From assembly GCF_016918735.1 (NCBI RefSeq), contig NZ_JAFFPR010000006.1:35199-99198 (forward strand): a stretch of DNA of 64,000 nucleotides. Direction: 5' to 3'. The stretch comes from Leptospira abararensis. GTDB taxonomy: Bacteria; Spirochaetota; Leptospiria; Leptospirales; Leptospiraceae. The notes beneath the pieces are model-generated. The model worked only from the letters and a program-made list of their open reading frames with translations, was not told where the DNA came from and did not search any database. Below are positions 18,283 to 27,446 of the stretch, piece by piece (position 1 is the stretch's first letter; each line of letters starts with the position of its first letter). Made by a program: the position numbers and the translations under genes.

Positions 18283-18717
18283 ATGGCTATCCTCATTCCC
18301 CTCGTCTTTCTGTTTTCCTATTTTTTCATTCGCAAAGTTTGGTTCCAACTCCGGAAAATCCGCACGGTGGGAACCATTGAACGAATTGAATTGGGTTACA
18401 TTCGGCCCAATCTCATTCTCCCCGAAGTCAAAGTTTATTATAAATATTACTTCCAATCGGGACTCTATTTTGGTTCTGGTTATCTCAATTTATCAGATTT
18501 TCTCCTGAATCAGGAATTTCATGTCCATATGGGCCTAGGTGAAAATCCGATTCTTTATACGGCCGACACCGAAATCATCACCGAGGAACATATCGAACAT
18601 TACTTGCTTTCCAAAGGGGGCAGCGTTTTCCTATACCTGGACCCTATCGAACCCTATCATTCTAGGATTGATTCGGTCAATTTGAACTCCATTACAGTTC
18701 CATCGGACCTTTTATGA
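18283..18717 (+). CDS. Small membrane-anchored protein of unknown function
   Basis: 144 residues starting MAILIPLVFLFSYFFIRKV, one N-terminal membrane helix, then a soluble beta-rich part (VKVYYKYYFQSGLYFGSGYL, then an acidic stretch TADTEIITEEHIEHY). The pattern of tyrosines and the small size recall DUF3592-like single-anchor proteins, but I cannot assign a family. The ribosome site GGAAAGGCGAACGG precedes the ATG. It overlaps the TPR gene by four bases (ATGA), so they are coupled. Confidence 0.65.
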   Translation: MAILIPLVFLFSYFFIRKVWFQLRKIRTVGTIERIELGYIRPNLILPEVKVYYKYYFQSGLYFGSGYLNLSDFLLNQEFHVHMGLGENPILYTADTEIITEEHIEHYLLSKGGSVFLYLDPIEPYHSRIDSVNLNSITVPSDLL

Positions 18718-19493
18718 AACATTTTATCCACATTGCCGCTGTTACTTGTCTTCTCGTAACATCTCTTTATGCTCAAGAAAAAGAACAGGTAGGTTCTGCT
18801 TACTTTCAAGCTGTTGATGAATATAAGGTGAAAAACTACAGCAAGTCGATTGAACTTGTAAAAAGCCTTATGACTGATGGTAAATCCTCTTATGAATTCT
18901 TTGCATTACTTGCATTTAACTATGATAAACTGAATGATTTCGAAAATTCTTATAAAAACATTTTAGAAGCAAGAAAACGTAAACCCGATGATGAGGATCT
19001 TTTGCAAACAAGCCTTGCCATTTTAACCCGCCATAAAAAATGGAAACCAGCCATTGAACTGGCCGAAAAAACCATTCCGCTATACCCACAAAATCCAGAA
19101 GTGAGGTATTTTTATGCTTTGGCACTTTCAGAAAAAGGGGCGTCCAAAACAGCTCTTTCTCAAATTGAAAAAGCAAAAGCAGGTAGCCCCAGTGACTTTC
19201 GGATGTTGGAGTTAGAAGGTAAAATTTATTATAACTTAAAAAATTATGACAAAGCAGATGTTAGTTTACGCTGGGCATCTTCCTTGAATCAAAACTCTGC
19301 AGAAATTTGGAACAACTTAGCTCTTGTCCAAGAGTCTTTGTACAAATCGAACAAAAAATTGGGTAAAAAATCCCAAGCAAATACTTATTTATCAGAAGCG
19401 AAAGAATGTATCCAAAAAGCGTCTGATTTAAATGGGGAAAGTAATACGATTAAAGAAAATTCGAAACGGATTGCTGCCTTCACATCCCTGTGA
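18714..19493 (+). CDS. Exported tetratricopeptide-repeat protein
   Basis: 259 residues with a cleavable signal peptide ([21 protein letters not shown]) and TPR-like helical repeats through the mature part: [71 protein letters not shown], then a final helix ending in KRIAAF. It is presumably a periplasmic scaffold. It shares its start with the end of the small membrane protein gene and its stop with the GTG start of mtaB (GTGA), forming a coupled three-gene run. Confidence 0.8.
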   Translation: MKHFIHIAAVTCLLVTSLYAQEKEQVGSAYFQAVDEYKVKNYSKSIELVKSLMTDGKSSYEFFALLAFNYDKLNDFENSYKNILEARKRKPDDEDLLQTSLAILTRHKKWKPAIELAEKTIPLYPQNPEVRYFYALALSEKGASKTALSQIEKAKAGSPSDFRMLELEGKIYYNLKNYDKADVSLRWASSLNQNSAEIWNNLALVQESLYKSNKKLGKKSQANTYLSEAKECIQKASDLNGESNTIKENSKRIAAFTSL

Positions 19494-20779
19494 AAATTAA
19501 GTTCCATACACTTGGTTGCCGGTTGAATTTTTTTGAGACCGATGGTATGTACTCAGTACTAAAAGAAAAAGGTTTTTCTCTTGCACAGGCAGAAGAAGAA
19601 GCTCAATACATAGTTGTCAATACTTGTACTGTTACCAATAAAGCTGACGTAAAGAATCGTAATATCATTCGAAATGCCATTCGAACGAACCCCGGTGCCA
19701 AAGTTTATGTAACAGGTTGTTATGCGGAAACGGATAAGGAAATTTTACAAAATATCCCGGGAGTTTTTGGTGTATTTGGCAATACAGATAAAAGTGCTCT
19801 TCCCTATAAAATTTTAGAAGATTGGGAAGGAAAAGAATCCTATCCCCATAAGGCACTCGATCGTTTTTCTTATTCCGATGTACTTCCCGAAGGCCATACA
19901 CGTGCCTATTTAAAAATCCAAGATGGATGTAATCGGAAATGTTCCTATTGTAAAATTCCGGCGGCAAGGGGACTTGGGGTCAGCAGAAATTATAATGATG
20001 TTTTAGACCAAGTCAAATACCTCCAGGACAATGGCGTTGGTGAAATTCAATTAACGGGCGTTAACCTCGGTTGGTACAGGCTAGAAAATGGGGAAAAGGG
20101 TTTTTTGAATCTTTTGGAAGACATTCTAAAGGTTTTAGAATATACTCGCATTCGCCTTTCCTCCATTGAACCACCTGACGTGGGTTCCGGTTTACTGGAC
20201 CTTATGAAACATCCAAGGTTTTGCAAATTTTTGCACATTCCGATTCAAAGCGGAAGCCGTAAGGTTTTAAAAGACATGCGAAGGACTTATCATCCAGATG
20301 CATTCCGCACAAGGATCGAACTAGCAAAAGAAAAACTTCCCAACTTATTTCTCGGAACCGATGTGATTGTTGGATTTCCTTCCGAAACAGAAGTAGAATT
20401 TCAAGAAACCAAGGATTTGTTAGTGGAACTAGGTTTTGCTAAGTTACATGTTTTCCCATATTCGGTTCGTAAGGGAACAACGGCCGAAAGTTTTGGGGAT
20501 CCGATTCCTGGTGATGAAAAAAAACGCAGAGTGCTTGATTTGATGTCACTGAGTTCTACGCTTCATACTAAATATGCAGAATCTGTGATGGGAAAAACTT
20601 ATGAAGCCATTCTCGAAAGTGATGGAAGACTTGTGACGGACAATTACCTAAAAGGTCGTTTGGCGGATTCTTTCCGATTTGATACCTTACAAACTGGTCA
20701 GTTTGTTGATGTTAGGTGTCTTGAATACAGACCCGCCAAAGATAGAGAAGGTGAGTTTGTTTTTGGATTGTCTCTTTAG
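19490..20779 (+). CDS. mtaB: tRNA t6A37 methylthiotransferase MtaB
   Basis: 429-residue radical-SAM methylthiotransferase that converts t6A37 to ms2t6A37 in tRNAs reading ANN codons. The N-terminal UPF0004 domain starts [19 protein letters not shown], whose GCRLN motif is typical of MtaB rather than MiaB or RimO, with cluster-ligand cysteines also in [10 protein letters not shown] and VTGCYAE. The radical-SAM motif [11 protein letters not shown] supplies the second cluster. A C-terminal TRAM-like end follows. The start is GTG, overlapping the upstream TPR stop. MtaB/MiaB family naming is secure because of the GCRLN motif. Confidence 0.93.
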   Translation: MKIKFHTLGCRLNFFETDGMYSVLKEKGFSLAQAEEEAQYIVVNTCTVTNKADVKNRNIIRNAIRTNPGAKVYVTGCYAETDKEILQNIPGVFGVFGNTDKSALPYKILEDWEGKESYPHKALDRFSYSDVLPEGHTRAYLKIQDGCNRKCSYCKIPAARGLGVSRNYNDVLDQVKYLQDNGVGEIQLTGVNLGWYRLENGEKGFLNLLEDILKVLEYTRIRLSSIEPPDVGSGLLDLMKHPRFCKFLHIPIQSGSRKVLKDMRRTYHPDAFRTRIELAKEKLPNLFLGTDVIVGFPSETEVEFQETKDLLVELGFAKLHVFPYSVRKGTTAESFGDPIPGDEKKRRVLDLMSLSSTLHTKYAESVMGKTYEAILESDGRLVTDNYLKGRLADSFRFDTLQTGQFVDVRCLEYRPAKDREGEFVFGLSL

Positions 20780-20834
20780 TTTTCCTTAGAAAAAGAATTC
20801 CCAAAAACTCTCGATCCGATATGATAAGGTCAAC

Positions 20835-21605
20835 ATGGATCGTAAAAAGTTATATATCGTTGGTTCCGTTCTTGTAATCGTTCTAATTGTTACGTCTTAC
20901 TTTTTCATTCGAAATTCTCAATCAAATCGCCTCGGTATCGAAAGAGGTTCCTTAGTAGAGGCAGTCTATGCTTTAGGAACTGTGAAACCAGTCGATAGTT
21001 TTAGTCTAAAGTTTGGGATTGCGGCCTCGGTTCGAGAGATTTTTGTAGAAGAGGGGCAAACCGTAACCAAAGGCCAAGCTCTCCTTGTTAATGATTCAGG
21101 AATTACCTTTCGGTCCCCATTTAATGGCACCTTGACAAAGTTAAACGTGGCAAAAAATGAAATAGCAATGCCTGGAATTCCTATTTTGGAAATCCAAAAT
21201 TTAAAAGAAGTTTATATATCCGTTTCTCTAGACCAAGAATCCGCCTTACGTGTAAAACCAGAACAAGTAGTCCAACTTAGTTTTGAGTCCATTCGAGGGA
21301 ATGTGTATAAGGGAAAGGTGGAAAGGATATATCCATCGGATGGACAGTTTTTGGTAAGAATTGAGCCACAGGAACTGCCACAAGGGATTTTGCCAGACAT
21401 GACAACCGATGTTGCCATCGAAGTTTCTTCTAAGGAAAATGTCATCTTAGTCCCGTTAGTTGCTGTTGATAGAGGAAAACTCACTCGATTTCGCAATGGA
21501 AAACGTGATAAAATTGAAATTCGGATTGGAGCGATCAACTCTGAATATGGGGAACTTATCCAAGGAGATTTGAAAGAAGGCGACGAAGTATTGGTCAAAA
21601 ACTAA
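20835..21605 (+). CDS. Periplasmic adaptor (HlyD/MacA-like membrane fusion protein)
   Basis: 256 residues with an N-terminal membrane helix (KKLYIVGSVLVIVLIVTSYFF) followed by a lipoyl/barrel-sandwich unit: VREIFVEEGQTVTKGQALLV and the partner strand FRSPFNGTLTKLNVAKNEI, then beta-barrel parts ending with GELIQGDLKEGDEVLVKN, typical for RND/MacA adaptors. The coiled-coil hairpin is essentially missing, making this shorter than MacA (about 370). It is followed 1 bp later by the permease and ATPase, forming a MacAB-type efflux or export set; no TolC-like gene is nearby. Confidence 0.85.
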   Translation: MDRKKLYIVGSVLVIVLIVTSYFFIRNSQSNRLGIERGSLVEAVYALGTVKPVDSFSLKFGIAASVREIFVEEGQTVTKGQALLVNDSGITFRSPFNGTLTKLNVAKNEIAMPGIPILEIQNLKEVYISVSLDQESALRVKPEQVVQLSFESIRGNVYKGKVERIYPSDGQFLVRIEPQELPQGILPDMTTDVAIEVSSKENVILVPLVAVDRGKLTRFRNGKRDKIEIRIGAINSEYGELIQGDLKEGDEVLVKN

Positions 21606-21606
21606 T

Positions 21607-22860
21607 ATGTTGTTTCTTGCCATCAGACAAATCCTTTCTAGACCCCAACAGTCGATCCTCACACTCATCGGAATTATTCTAGGAACGGCTGGATACATTG
21701 TATTTTCAGGAATTATGCTTGGGTTTCAAGCTGTGATCACAGATCAACTTGTGAATTCGGACGGACAAATTAAGATTTCTCCTAAAGACGAATTGGTTAC
21801 GGAACGAACCTTTGAAGATGTTTTTTTTCAAGGCAAAACAGTTCGTTGGTTGTCTCCTCCATCCGGAAGGACTGATAATTCTCGATTAACAAATGTTCTT
21901 GGATGGATGGATAAACTTTCGAATGACCATAGAGTTGTTTCCTTTGCACCTCAACTAACAAAAGAAGTTATTTTTGTAAATGGTAAGTCAACGGCACCTG
22001 CAAGGTTTGTCGGTGTTGATCCTAATATCCAACCTAAAGTTACAAACTTAAGTGATTATATTGTGGAAGGAAAACTTTCAGATTTGTCTCGCGGAACCTC
22101 CCTTGCCATTATGGGAGAAGGTGTACTTAATAAATTAGGGGCAAAAATTGGCGATACCATTTCTGTATACATTCCTGGAACCGATTTAATTCCGGTGAAA
22201 GTGGTAGGTATTTTGAGTACGGGAAATCGTTTGGTTGATGAAGTTACCGTTTACTCTTCCTTATCTACTGTTCAAAGTATCACAAAATCCAGTGGGGAAA
22301 TTTCACAAATCATTGTGAAAATTAAAGACATTCGAGCCGCTGCGCAAATTGCGGAGGATTGGCGGTACTTTAGCAAAGACAAGGTGGAGAGTTGGGACGA
22401 AGTAAATGCAAGTATTCTTCAGGTTTTTAGAACACAGGATATTGTTCGTAACTCAACAACGTTTACAATTATTCTCGTCGTTGCTTTCGGTATTTATAAT
22501 ATTCTGAATATGGTTGTAAACCAAAAGAAAAAGGAAGTGGCCATCCTTCGGTCGATTGGTTTTGATGAAAAGGATACCATCCAATTATTTATATTCCAAG
22601 GATTGTTTTTGGGAACCTTAGGTGCTGTGATTGGAATTTTTGTAGGGCTTCTTGGTTGTTATTATATAGATGGTATTCCCATTGGAGATCCAAAACACAA
22701 TTCAAAAGCGCTAATGAAAACTATGATGATTTCCTGGGACTTAATGATATATATAAAAGGTTTTTTCATTGCCGTTCTTAGTGCATCTATCGCAAGTTAT
22801 ATTCCTGCGCGTATGGCAAGTCGTCTTTCTCCTGTGGATATCATTCGAGGAGCTACATAA
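21607..22860 (+). CDS. MacB/FtsX-type ABC transporter permease
   Basis: 417-residue permease with one N-terminal helix (QSILTLIGIILGTAGYIVFSGIML), a periplasmic domain (about residues 45-275) and three C-terminal helices. The cytosolic loop VNQKKKEVAILRSIGFDEKDT and the C-terminal PARMASRLSPVDIIRGA are family signatures shared with the Lol-type permease at 12822, of which it is a distant paralog. It sits between adaptor and ATPase genes with 1 bp and 0 bp gaps. Likely mechanotransmission-type export of a lipid, peptide or lipoprotein; substrate unknown. Confidence 0.85.
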   Translation: MLFLAIRQILSRPQQSILTLIGIILGTAGYIVFSGIMLGFQAVITDQLVNSDGQIKISPKDELVTERTFEDVFFQGKTVRWLSPPSGRTDNSRLTNVLGWMDKLSNDHRVVSFAPQLTKEVIFVNGKSTAPARFVGVDPNIQPKVTNLSDYIVEGKLSDLSRGTSLAIMGEGVLNKLGAKIGDTISVYIPGTDLIPVKVVGILSTGNRLVDEVTVYSSLSTVQSITKSSGEISQIIVKIKDIRAAAQIAEDWRYFSKDKVESWDEVNASILQVFRTQDIVRNSTTFTIILVVAFGIYNILNMVVNQKKKEVAILRSIGFDEKDTIQLFIFQGLFLGTLGAVIGIFVGLLGCYYIDGIPIGDPKHNSKALMKTMMISWDLMIYIKGFFIAVLSASIASYIPARMASRLSPVDIIRGAT

Positions 22861-23529
22861 ATGTTTGGAATTGAGGCAAAAAATATTTTTAAATCCTTTG
22901 GAGAACCTCCCCAAGAAGTATTAAAGAATGTTTCTTTGGAGATAGCGGTTGGAGATTTCGTTGCTCTCACAGGAAAATCTGGATCTGGTAAATCAACCTT
23001 ATTATACATTGTGAGTGGACTTGACAATCCGACTAGTGGTGACGTTCAATTGAATGGAAGTTCACTTGTTGGAATGGGAAGTGCAGAGATCCATAGATTG
23101 AGAAATTTATCCATTGGCTTTGTTTTCCAGTTTCATTATTTACTTCCTGAACTTACAGGGCTTGAAAATATCACCATGCCTGCCAGAAAAACCGGCCAAC
23201 ATAAGGCGATTGAGGAGTATGCCCTCCATCTTATGGAAAGTTTTTCAGTTTTACATTGTAAGGATAAGTTTCCAAGTCAAATGTCAGGTGGGGAAGGCCA
23301 AAGGGTTGCGATTGCTAGAGCCCTAGTACAGAAACCAAAGTTCCTCTTTGCTGATGAACCGACTGGTAACCTAGATACAGCAAACGGCGATAAGGTGATG
23401 GAGATATTTAAACGAATCAATCAAGTAGATGGCACTACCATTCTCTTTGTTACGCATGATCCTGATTATGCGGGACTTGCGAGTCGCCGTGTCCATATGA
23501 TTGATGGTAAAATCGCAGAAATTTCTTAA
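22861..23529 (+). CDS. ABC transporter ATPase (MacB/LolD class)
   Basis: 222-residue ATPase with Walker A GKSGSGKST, Q-loop VFQFHYLLPELTGLENI, signature MSGGEGQRVAIARAL, Walker [14 protein letters not shown] and H-loop VTHD. The LLPELTALEN-type block places it with LolD/MacB. It begins immediately after the permease stop (TAAATG), last of the adaptor-permease-ATPase operon. The 96-bp gap to metZ is AT-rich with no terminator that I can see. Confidence 0.88.
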   Translation: MFGIEAKNIFKSFGEPPQEVLKNVSLEIAVGDFVALTGKSGSGKSTLLYIVSGLDNPTSGDVQLNGSSLVGMGSAEIHRLRNLSIGFVFQFHYLLPELTGLENITMPARKTGQHKAIEEYALHLMESFSVLHCKDKFPSQMSGGEGQRVAIARALVQKPKFLFADEPTGNLDTANGDKVMEIFKRINQVDGTTILFVTHDPDYAGLASRRVHMIDGKIAEIS

Positions 23530-23625
23530 AAAATCTGTTATATTGGTTTAAATTCGATTCTATAGCAGATATTTTCCAAAAAAAATGATGAATTCGAACG
23601 TTCCTCACCGACCTTGGTAGAAGAT

Positions 23626-24798
23626 ATGTTTGAACACTTTGAAACTGACGCCATCCGCATCCAAACCAAACGAACCGGGGAAAAAGAACATTCCACCCCG
23701 CTATTTTTAACTTCTAGTTTTGTTTTTGATGATGCGGAACATGCAAGGGCACTCTTTGCGGAGGAAGTTACCGGAAATCAATACACAAGGTTTTCCAATC
23801 CCAATACGACAGAACTCATAGATAAACTTTGTTCTTTGGAACATACTGAAGATGGAATCGCTACAGCATCAGGGATGTCCGCTGTGTTTACATCTGTGTT
23901 TGGACTTATCAAATCAGGTGATCATATCGTATCAGCAAGGGCCATTTTTGGGTCAACTCATCAGATTTTTGCAAACATTCTCCCTCGTTTTGGTGTAACT
24001 ACCACTTATGTTGATATCAACAAACCTGAGTTATGGGAAGCTGCTTTCCAAGAAAATACAAAAATCGTTTATATTGAAACTCCTTCCAATCCCGGTCTTG
24101 ATATTGTAGACTTAGCATGGGTATCAGCGCTCTGTAAAAAGAAAAATGCCATCCTCATTGTAGACAATTGTTTTTGTTCCCCTTATATCCAAAGGCCCGC
24201 TGACTTCGGGGCAGATGTTGTAATTCATTCGGCTACCAAATATCTAGATGGCCAAGGGCGGGTCATTGCTGGGGTCATTTTAGGAAAAAAAGAATTCATC
24301 CAACCAATTCGATATATGGCTCGTAATACAGGACCATCTCTTTCTCCAATGAATGCATGGATTATATCCAAAAGTTTGGAAACACTTGCTGTAAGGATGG
24401 ATAGACATTCTGAGAATGCAATGAAGTTAGCTGAGTTTTTGGAGCAATCGCCAGATGTGGAATTGGTTCGGTATCCTTTTTTACCGAAGGATCCAGGTTA
24501 TGCGATCGCTAAAAAACAAATGAAAGCTGGTGGTGGTATTGTTTCCTTTGTGATCAAAGGGGGCATCGATCGAGCAAGGAAATTTTTAGACTCATTAAAG
24601 TGGTTTTCACTTACTGCGAATTTAGGGGATACAAGAACCACTGTAACTCATCCTACTTCGACAACACATTCCAAATTATCGGAAGCTGAAAGACTTGTAG
24701 TAGGAATCCTTCCTGGACTCATCCGTGTTTCTGTAGGTCTAGAACATATCGATGATATCATTGAGGAAGTGAAACAGGCACTTTCAAACTCAAAGTAA
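23626..24798 (+). CDS. metZ: O-succinylhomoserine sulfhydrylase / trans-sulfuration family enzyme
   Basis: 390-residue PLP enzyme of the Cys/Met metabolism family. Lys205 in HSATKYLDGQGRVIAGV is the PLP lysine, and this DGQGRV extension is characteristic of MetZ, which makes homocysteine from O-succinylhomoserine and sulfide. Other motifs: YTRFSNPNTTELIDKL, ATASGMSAVF, ETPSNPGLDI and TLGDTRT-like NLGDTRTTVTHP. I choose ATG 23626 (GGTAG ahead) over the upstream TTG at 23614, which has no ribosome site. Methionine gamma-lyase or acetylhomoserine specificity cannot be excluded. Its 3' end overlaps the convergent cytochrome gene by 41 bp. It is a sulfide-consuming neighbour of the rhodanese/cytochrome locus, which may or may not be meaningful. 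Confidence 0.88.
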   Translation: MFEHFETDAIRIQTKRTGEKEHSTPLFLTSSFVFDDAEHARALFAEEVTGNQYTRFSNPNTTELIDKLCSLEHTEDGIATASGMSAVFTSVFGLIKSGDHIVSARAIFGSTHQIFANILPRFGVTTTYVDINKPELWEAAFQENTKIVYIETPSNPGLDIVDLAWVSALCKKKNAILIVDNCFCSPYIQRPADFGADVVIHSATKYLDGQGRVIAGVILGKKEFIQPIRYMARNTGPSLSPMNAWIISKSLETLAVRMDRHSENAMKLAEFLEQSPDVELVRYPFLPKDPGYAIAKKQMKAGGGIVSFVIKGGIDRARKFLDSLKWFSLTANLGDTRTTVTHPTSTTHSKLSEAERLVVGILPGLIRVSVGLEHIDDIIEEVKQALSNSK

Positions 24799-25969
24799 AT
24801 AACATATAACGAGAGTTCTTTTTTTCAGAAAGGGACTCTTGTAATAACTCTTTAGATTGTTTAGAGAGTTGATTTTCTTTTTCACGTAACTCTTCTTCAA
24901 AACTCCGGACATACTGTTCGTCTGGATCTACCTCAATTTCCCATAAAAATTCTTGAATCGTTTTTTGTTTTGGTTCGTATTCAAAACGCACCACATGGGA
25001 TCCTAGTGGTTTGATTCTGGTATCAAAGTATTCTTCGGTTAATCTCGTATTGACAAATCTACCAATGACAGATTCTTCAAGGAGGATTCGTGAAGCTTTT
25101 TTTTGGATAGCATAAAAACGTAAGTAGATTTTGGGAACGATGTAAGTGGGGAAATCATGACCAACACTCAAGGATTTCAGTTCCGCTTGGATTTGGAAAA
25201 TTCCATTTTTTTCTGTCACACTCCAGGTAGGCCGAACTGAATTTTGGACAAAGGTTTTATCATGGATTCCCTTCCAGGAGTGCTCCCGATCTGGCATATG
25301 GCAATTCTGACACTGGATTCCCTCTTTTGCAAAAGGACTATTTTCCCATTCAGAATAAACTTCCATCAACTTTTTCCCGCCCAGTTTGATCCCTGTTTCT
25401 TTGCTCGTATGACATGACTTACAAAATTCAGAAGATTCAAATTCCTTTTTCGCAATGTATCCGTTATGTGGTAAATTTTTTACAGGATATTCTTTTGTCT
25501 GGTTAATTCTTTTTGGCGGGCCGAACCGAACTTGATTTCGAATATGGCAAGAGGCACAGAGAATTGATGGATTAGAAATTCCATCTGGAAAGTTATGAGA
25601 TTTAGAATTTAGAATTCCAGGAGTTTGGTATTCAATCGAAAGTTCTGATTTTGTTTCTGCCAATGGTGAATGGCATTGAAAACAAGATTGGTATTCCTTA
25701 GAAGATAAAACTTCCTTCTGCCATAAAAAACCTTTGCTGATCGATTTAGCATGATGGCTTTTTTCCCAATTTTGAAACTGATCTTTATGACATGACCCAC
25801 ATGCATTTGGATCCAAGTTTTTTTCAAGCGCAGAGAAGTGTAATGGGGGTTGCCCCTGTTCCGAAATCGAATGATTCCAATGAGACTCAATAAAGTTTTC
25901 GTCCAAACAACTTACAAACATTGTCATTAAGAGAAAAATGTTTGTAAGTTGGAATCTTTCGAATGGCAT
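24758..25969 (-). CDS. Pentahaem c-type cytochrome, probable lipoprotein
   Basis: 403 residues from ATG 25969. The N-terminus MPFERFQLTNIFLLMTMFVSC looks like a lipoprotein signal with Cys21. Five CxxCH haem sites: CGSCH (57), CFQCH (96), CASCH (138), CKSCH (183) and CQNCH (220). The segment NWEKSHHAKS after the first haem is like the W..S.HA motif of cytochrome c554-type multihaem proteins. Haems occupy the first half; the second half is a beta-rich domain (residues 240-380) of unknown role. The upstream open frame overlaps the preceding gene and is not needed. It is the last gene of the minus-strand rhodanese operon, and its end overlaps metZ. Predicted role: extracytoplasmic electron transfer. 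Confidence 0.85.
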   Translation of the reverse strand: MPFERFQLTNIFLLMTMFVSCLDENFIESHWNHSISEQGQPPLHFSALEKNLDPNACGSCHKDQFQNWEKSHHAKSISKGFLWQKEVLSSKEYQSCFQCHSPLAETKSELSIEYQTPGILNSKSHNFPDGISNPSILCASCHIRNQVRFGPPKRINQTKEYPVKNLPHNGYIAKKEFESSEFCKSCHTSKETGIKLGGKKLMEVYSEWENSPFAKEGIQCQNCHMPDREHSWKGIHDKTFVQNSVRPTWSVTEKNGIFQIQAELKSLSVGHDFPTYIVPKIYLRFYAIQKKASRILLEESVIGRFVNTRLTEEYFDTRIKPLGSHVVRFEYEPKQKTIQEFLWEIEVDPDEQYVRSFEEELREKENQLSKQSKELLQESLSEKKNSRYMLFTLSLKVPVSLPQ

Positions 25970-25991
25970 GTCGTAGATTTTATCTAAGGGA

Positions 25992-27437
25992 TTATCCGCC
26001 GCAAGCATTTCCTCCACCGCCACTAGGCGAGCCACCGCCACCCGAAGATCCTGAAGAGGAGGTCCCTCTTAAGAAACCTTTGTCTTCGGTTCTCAGTTTA
26101 TTCGCTGTTTTAGAATACTGTCTGGATACATCTAACTGGTAATTGGGAACATTCGCATCCGCATTGGAGGAATTACTTTCCGAGAGGGTGGCGATATCAG
26201 TTCTCCAATAAGAAGCAGGTTGTGTGATTGCGCTCGGACTTGATCCAGAAGAAGGAGAGCGAAGACCAAGAGCACCGTATTGTTTCCAACCACCTTCATA
26301 CAACCGCGTGGGTTTTCCTAGAATTTGGTGTAATACAAACCAAACAAGAGATCCTTTTGTTGCATCTTCGCCGTAAACATAAATTTGTTTGTTTGTCGGG
26401 TATCCAGTATTATTCAAATAGGTTTGTAACTGACTAAGGGATTTAAACTGAAAAGTGGTTCCATCATAAAGATCAGTTGGTACTAAATTTGTAGAAGACT
26501 TGATTCTTCCTTCATAAGTGGTAAGACAAGTATTCGATACAAATGTCGAATTTGTTTTGCTTGTACAATTGGCATATTTTGAACCAGATGCAGTTGAGTT
26601 GACTGTTCCCGTATACGATGCATTAGGTCTGCCATCGATAAGAAAAAAACCTTCTGAAGGGATTGGATCCACTTCTTCCAGGTTAGTATTTCCATTTTTA
26701 ATGGCATGTATCAAATCTCCAATTGTGAGCTGCAAAATAGTTTGATCGCGGTAAAGATTTTTTATATTCCCTGCTCGATTACTATTGGTATAAGTGTAGG
26801 ACGGAGTTGTAAAAAGACTATTCGCTGCTGTTAAATCTGCAATCGAGCCATTTAAAAGCGCTAATCTTTCTTTTGGAAATCCCCAATACAATAAGGAGTA
26901 ATAAGCAAATGTTGCAGAGGATAGGTTTGCAAGGGAAGAGGTATCTTGGGCAAATACGATATAATCGATTACCGGATCGATTCCATAGATAGCAAAAAAA
27001 TCTGAGATTTTTTTACCTTTGGGCACTACTCCATCAATTGATAATACACCATCATCTCTCGTATCGGCTAACAAATCTGATAAATTTGGAATTGGGTACG
27101 CAAATGTTTGTTTTCCATCAAAAAATACATAACGTCCGCTAGATCCAGAAGTCTGAATTTGAAAAACAACTAAATTCCCAACAACGCCAGAAGGACGATT
27201 GTTTGTCCAATTTGATAGGTAACGAGAAAGTTTTGATGAAGTAATCAATCCGCTTTCGTTCGCGTTAAAATCTGAATTGGATAGGGTGGCCAATTCCGCA
27301 GGAGAATAAATTCGGAATAAAAATGGAGTTAGATCTAGTTTCAAACTTTGTGGAAGAAACAGATATTCCGGTTGGCCTTTGCAACTTATTATCTGGATAA
27401 ATAGTAGACTGAGTATTGTTAAGTAATTAAATTTCAT
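25992..27437 (-). CDS. Rhodanese-like lipoprotein lacking the active-site cysteine (paralog 3)
   Basis: 481 residues, lipoprotein signal ending IQIISC (Cys about residue 19). Same architecture as the other two paralogs: GLITSSKLSRYLSNW near the N-terminus, YYSLLYWGFPKERLALLNGS in the first rhodanese-like domain, LIDGRPNASYTG and YEGRIKSSTNLVPTD in the second. At the catalytic loop it reads YVYGEDATKGS where the paralogs have CRTN, so Gly356 replaces the sulfur-carrying Cys; the following LYEGGWKQYG keeps the fold. The C-terminus is a unique Gly/Ser tail that ends NACGG. It is likely a non-catalytic partner or binding protein. Ribosome site GAGGTC precedes ATG; 9 bp after the barrel gene. Confidence 0.75.
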   Translation of the reverse strand: MKFNYLTILSLLFIQIISCKGQPEYLFLPQSLKLDLTPFLFRIYSPAELATLSNSDFNANESGLITSSKLSRYLSNWTNNRPSGVVGNLVVFQIQTSGSSGRYVFFDGKQTFAYPIPNLSDLLADTRDDGVLSIDGVVPKGKKISDFFAIYGIDPVIDYIVFAQDTSSLANLSSATFAYYSLLYWGFPKERLALLNGSIADLTAANSLFTTPSYTYTNSNRAGNIKNLYRDQTILQLTIGDLIHAIKNGNTNLEEVDPIPSEGFFLIDGRPNASYTGTVNSTASGSKYANCTSKTNSTFVSNTCLTTYEGRIKSSTNLVPTDLYDGTTFQFKSLSQLQTYLNNTGYPTNKQIYVYGEDATKGSLVWFVLHQILGKPTRLYEGGWKQYGALGLRSPSSGSSPSAITQPASYWRTDIATLSESNSSNADANVPNYQLDVSRQYSKTANKLRTEDKGFLRGTSSSGSSGGGGSPSGGGGNACGG

Positions 27438-27446
27438 GGTTAGACC

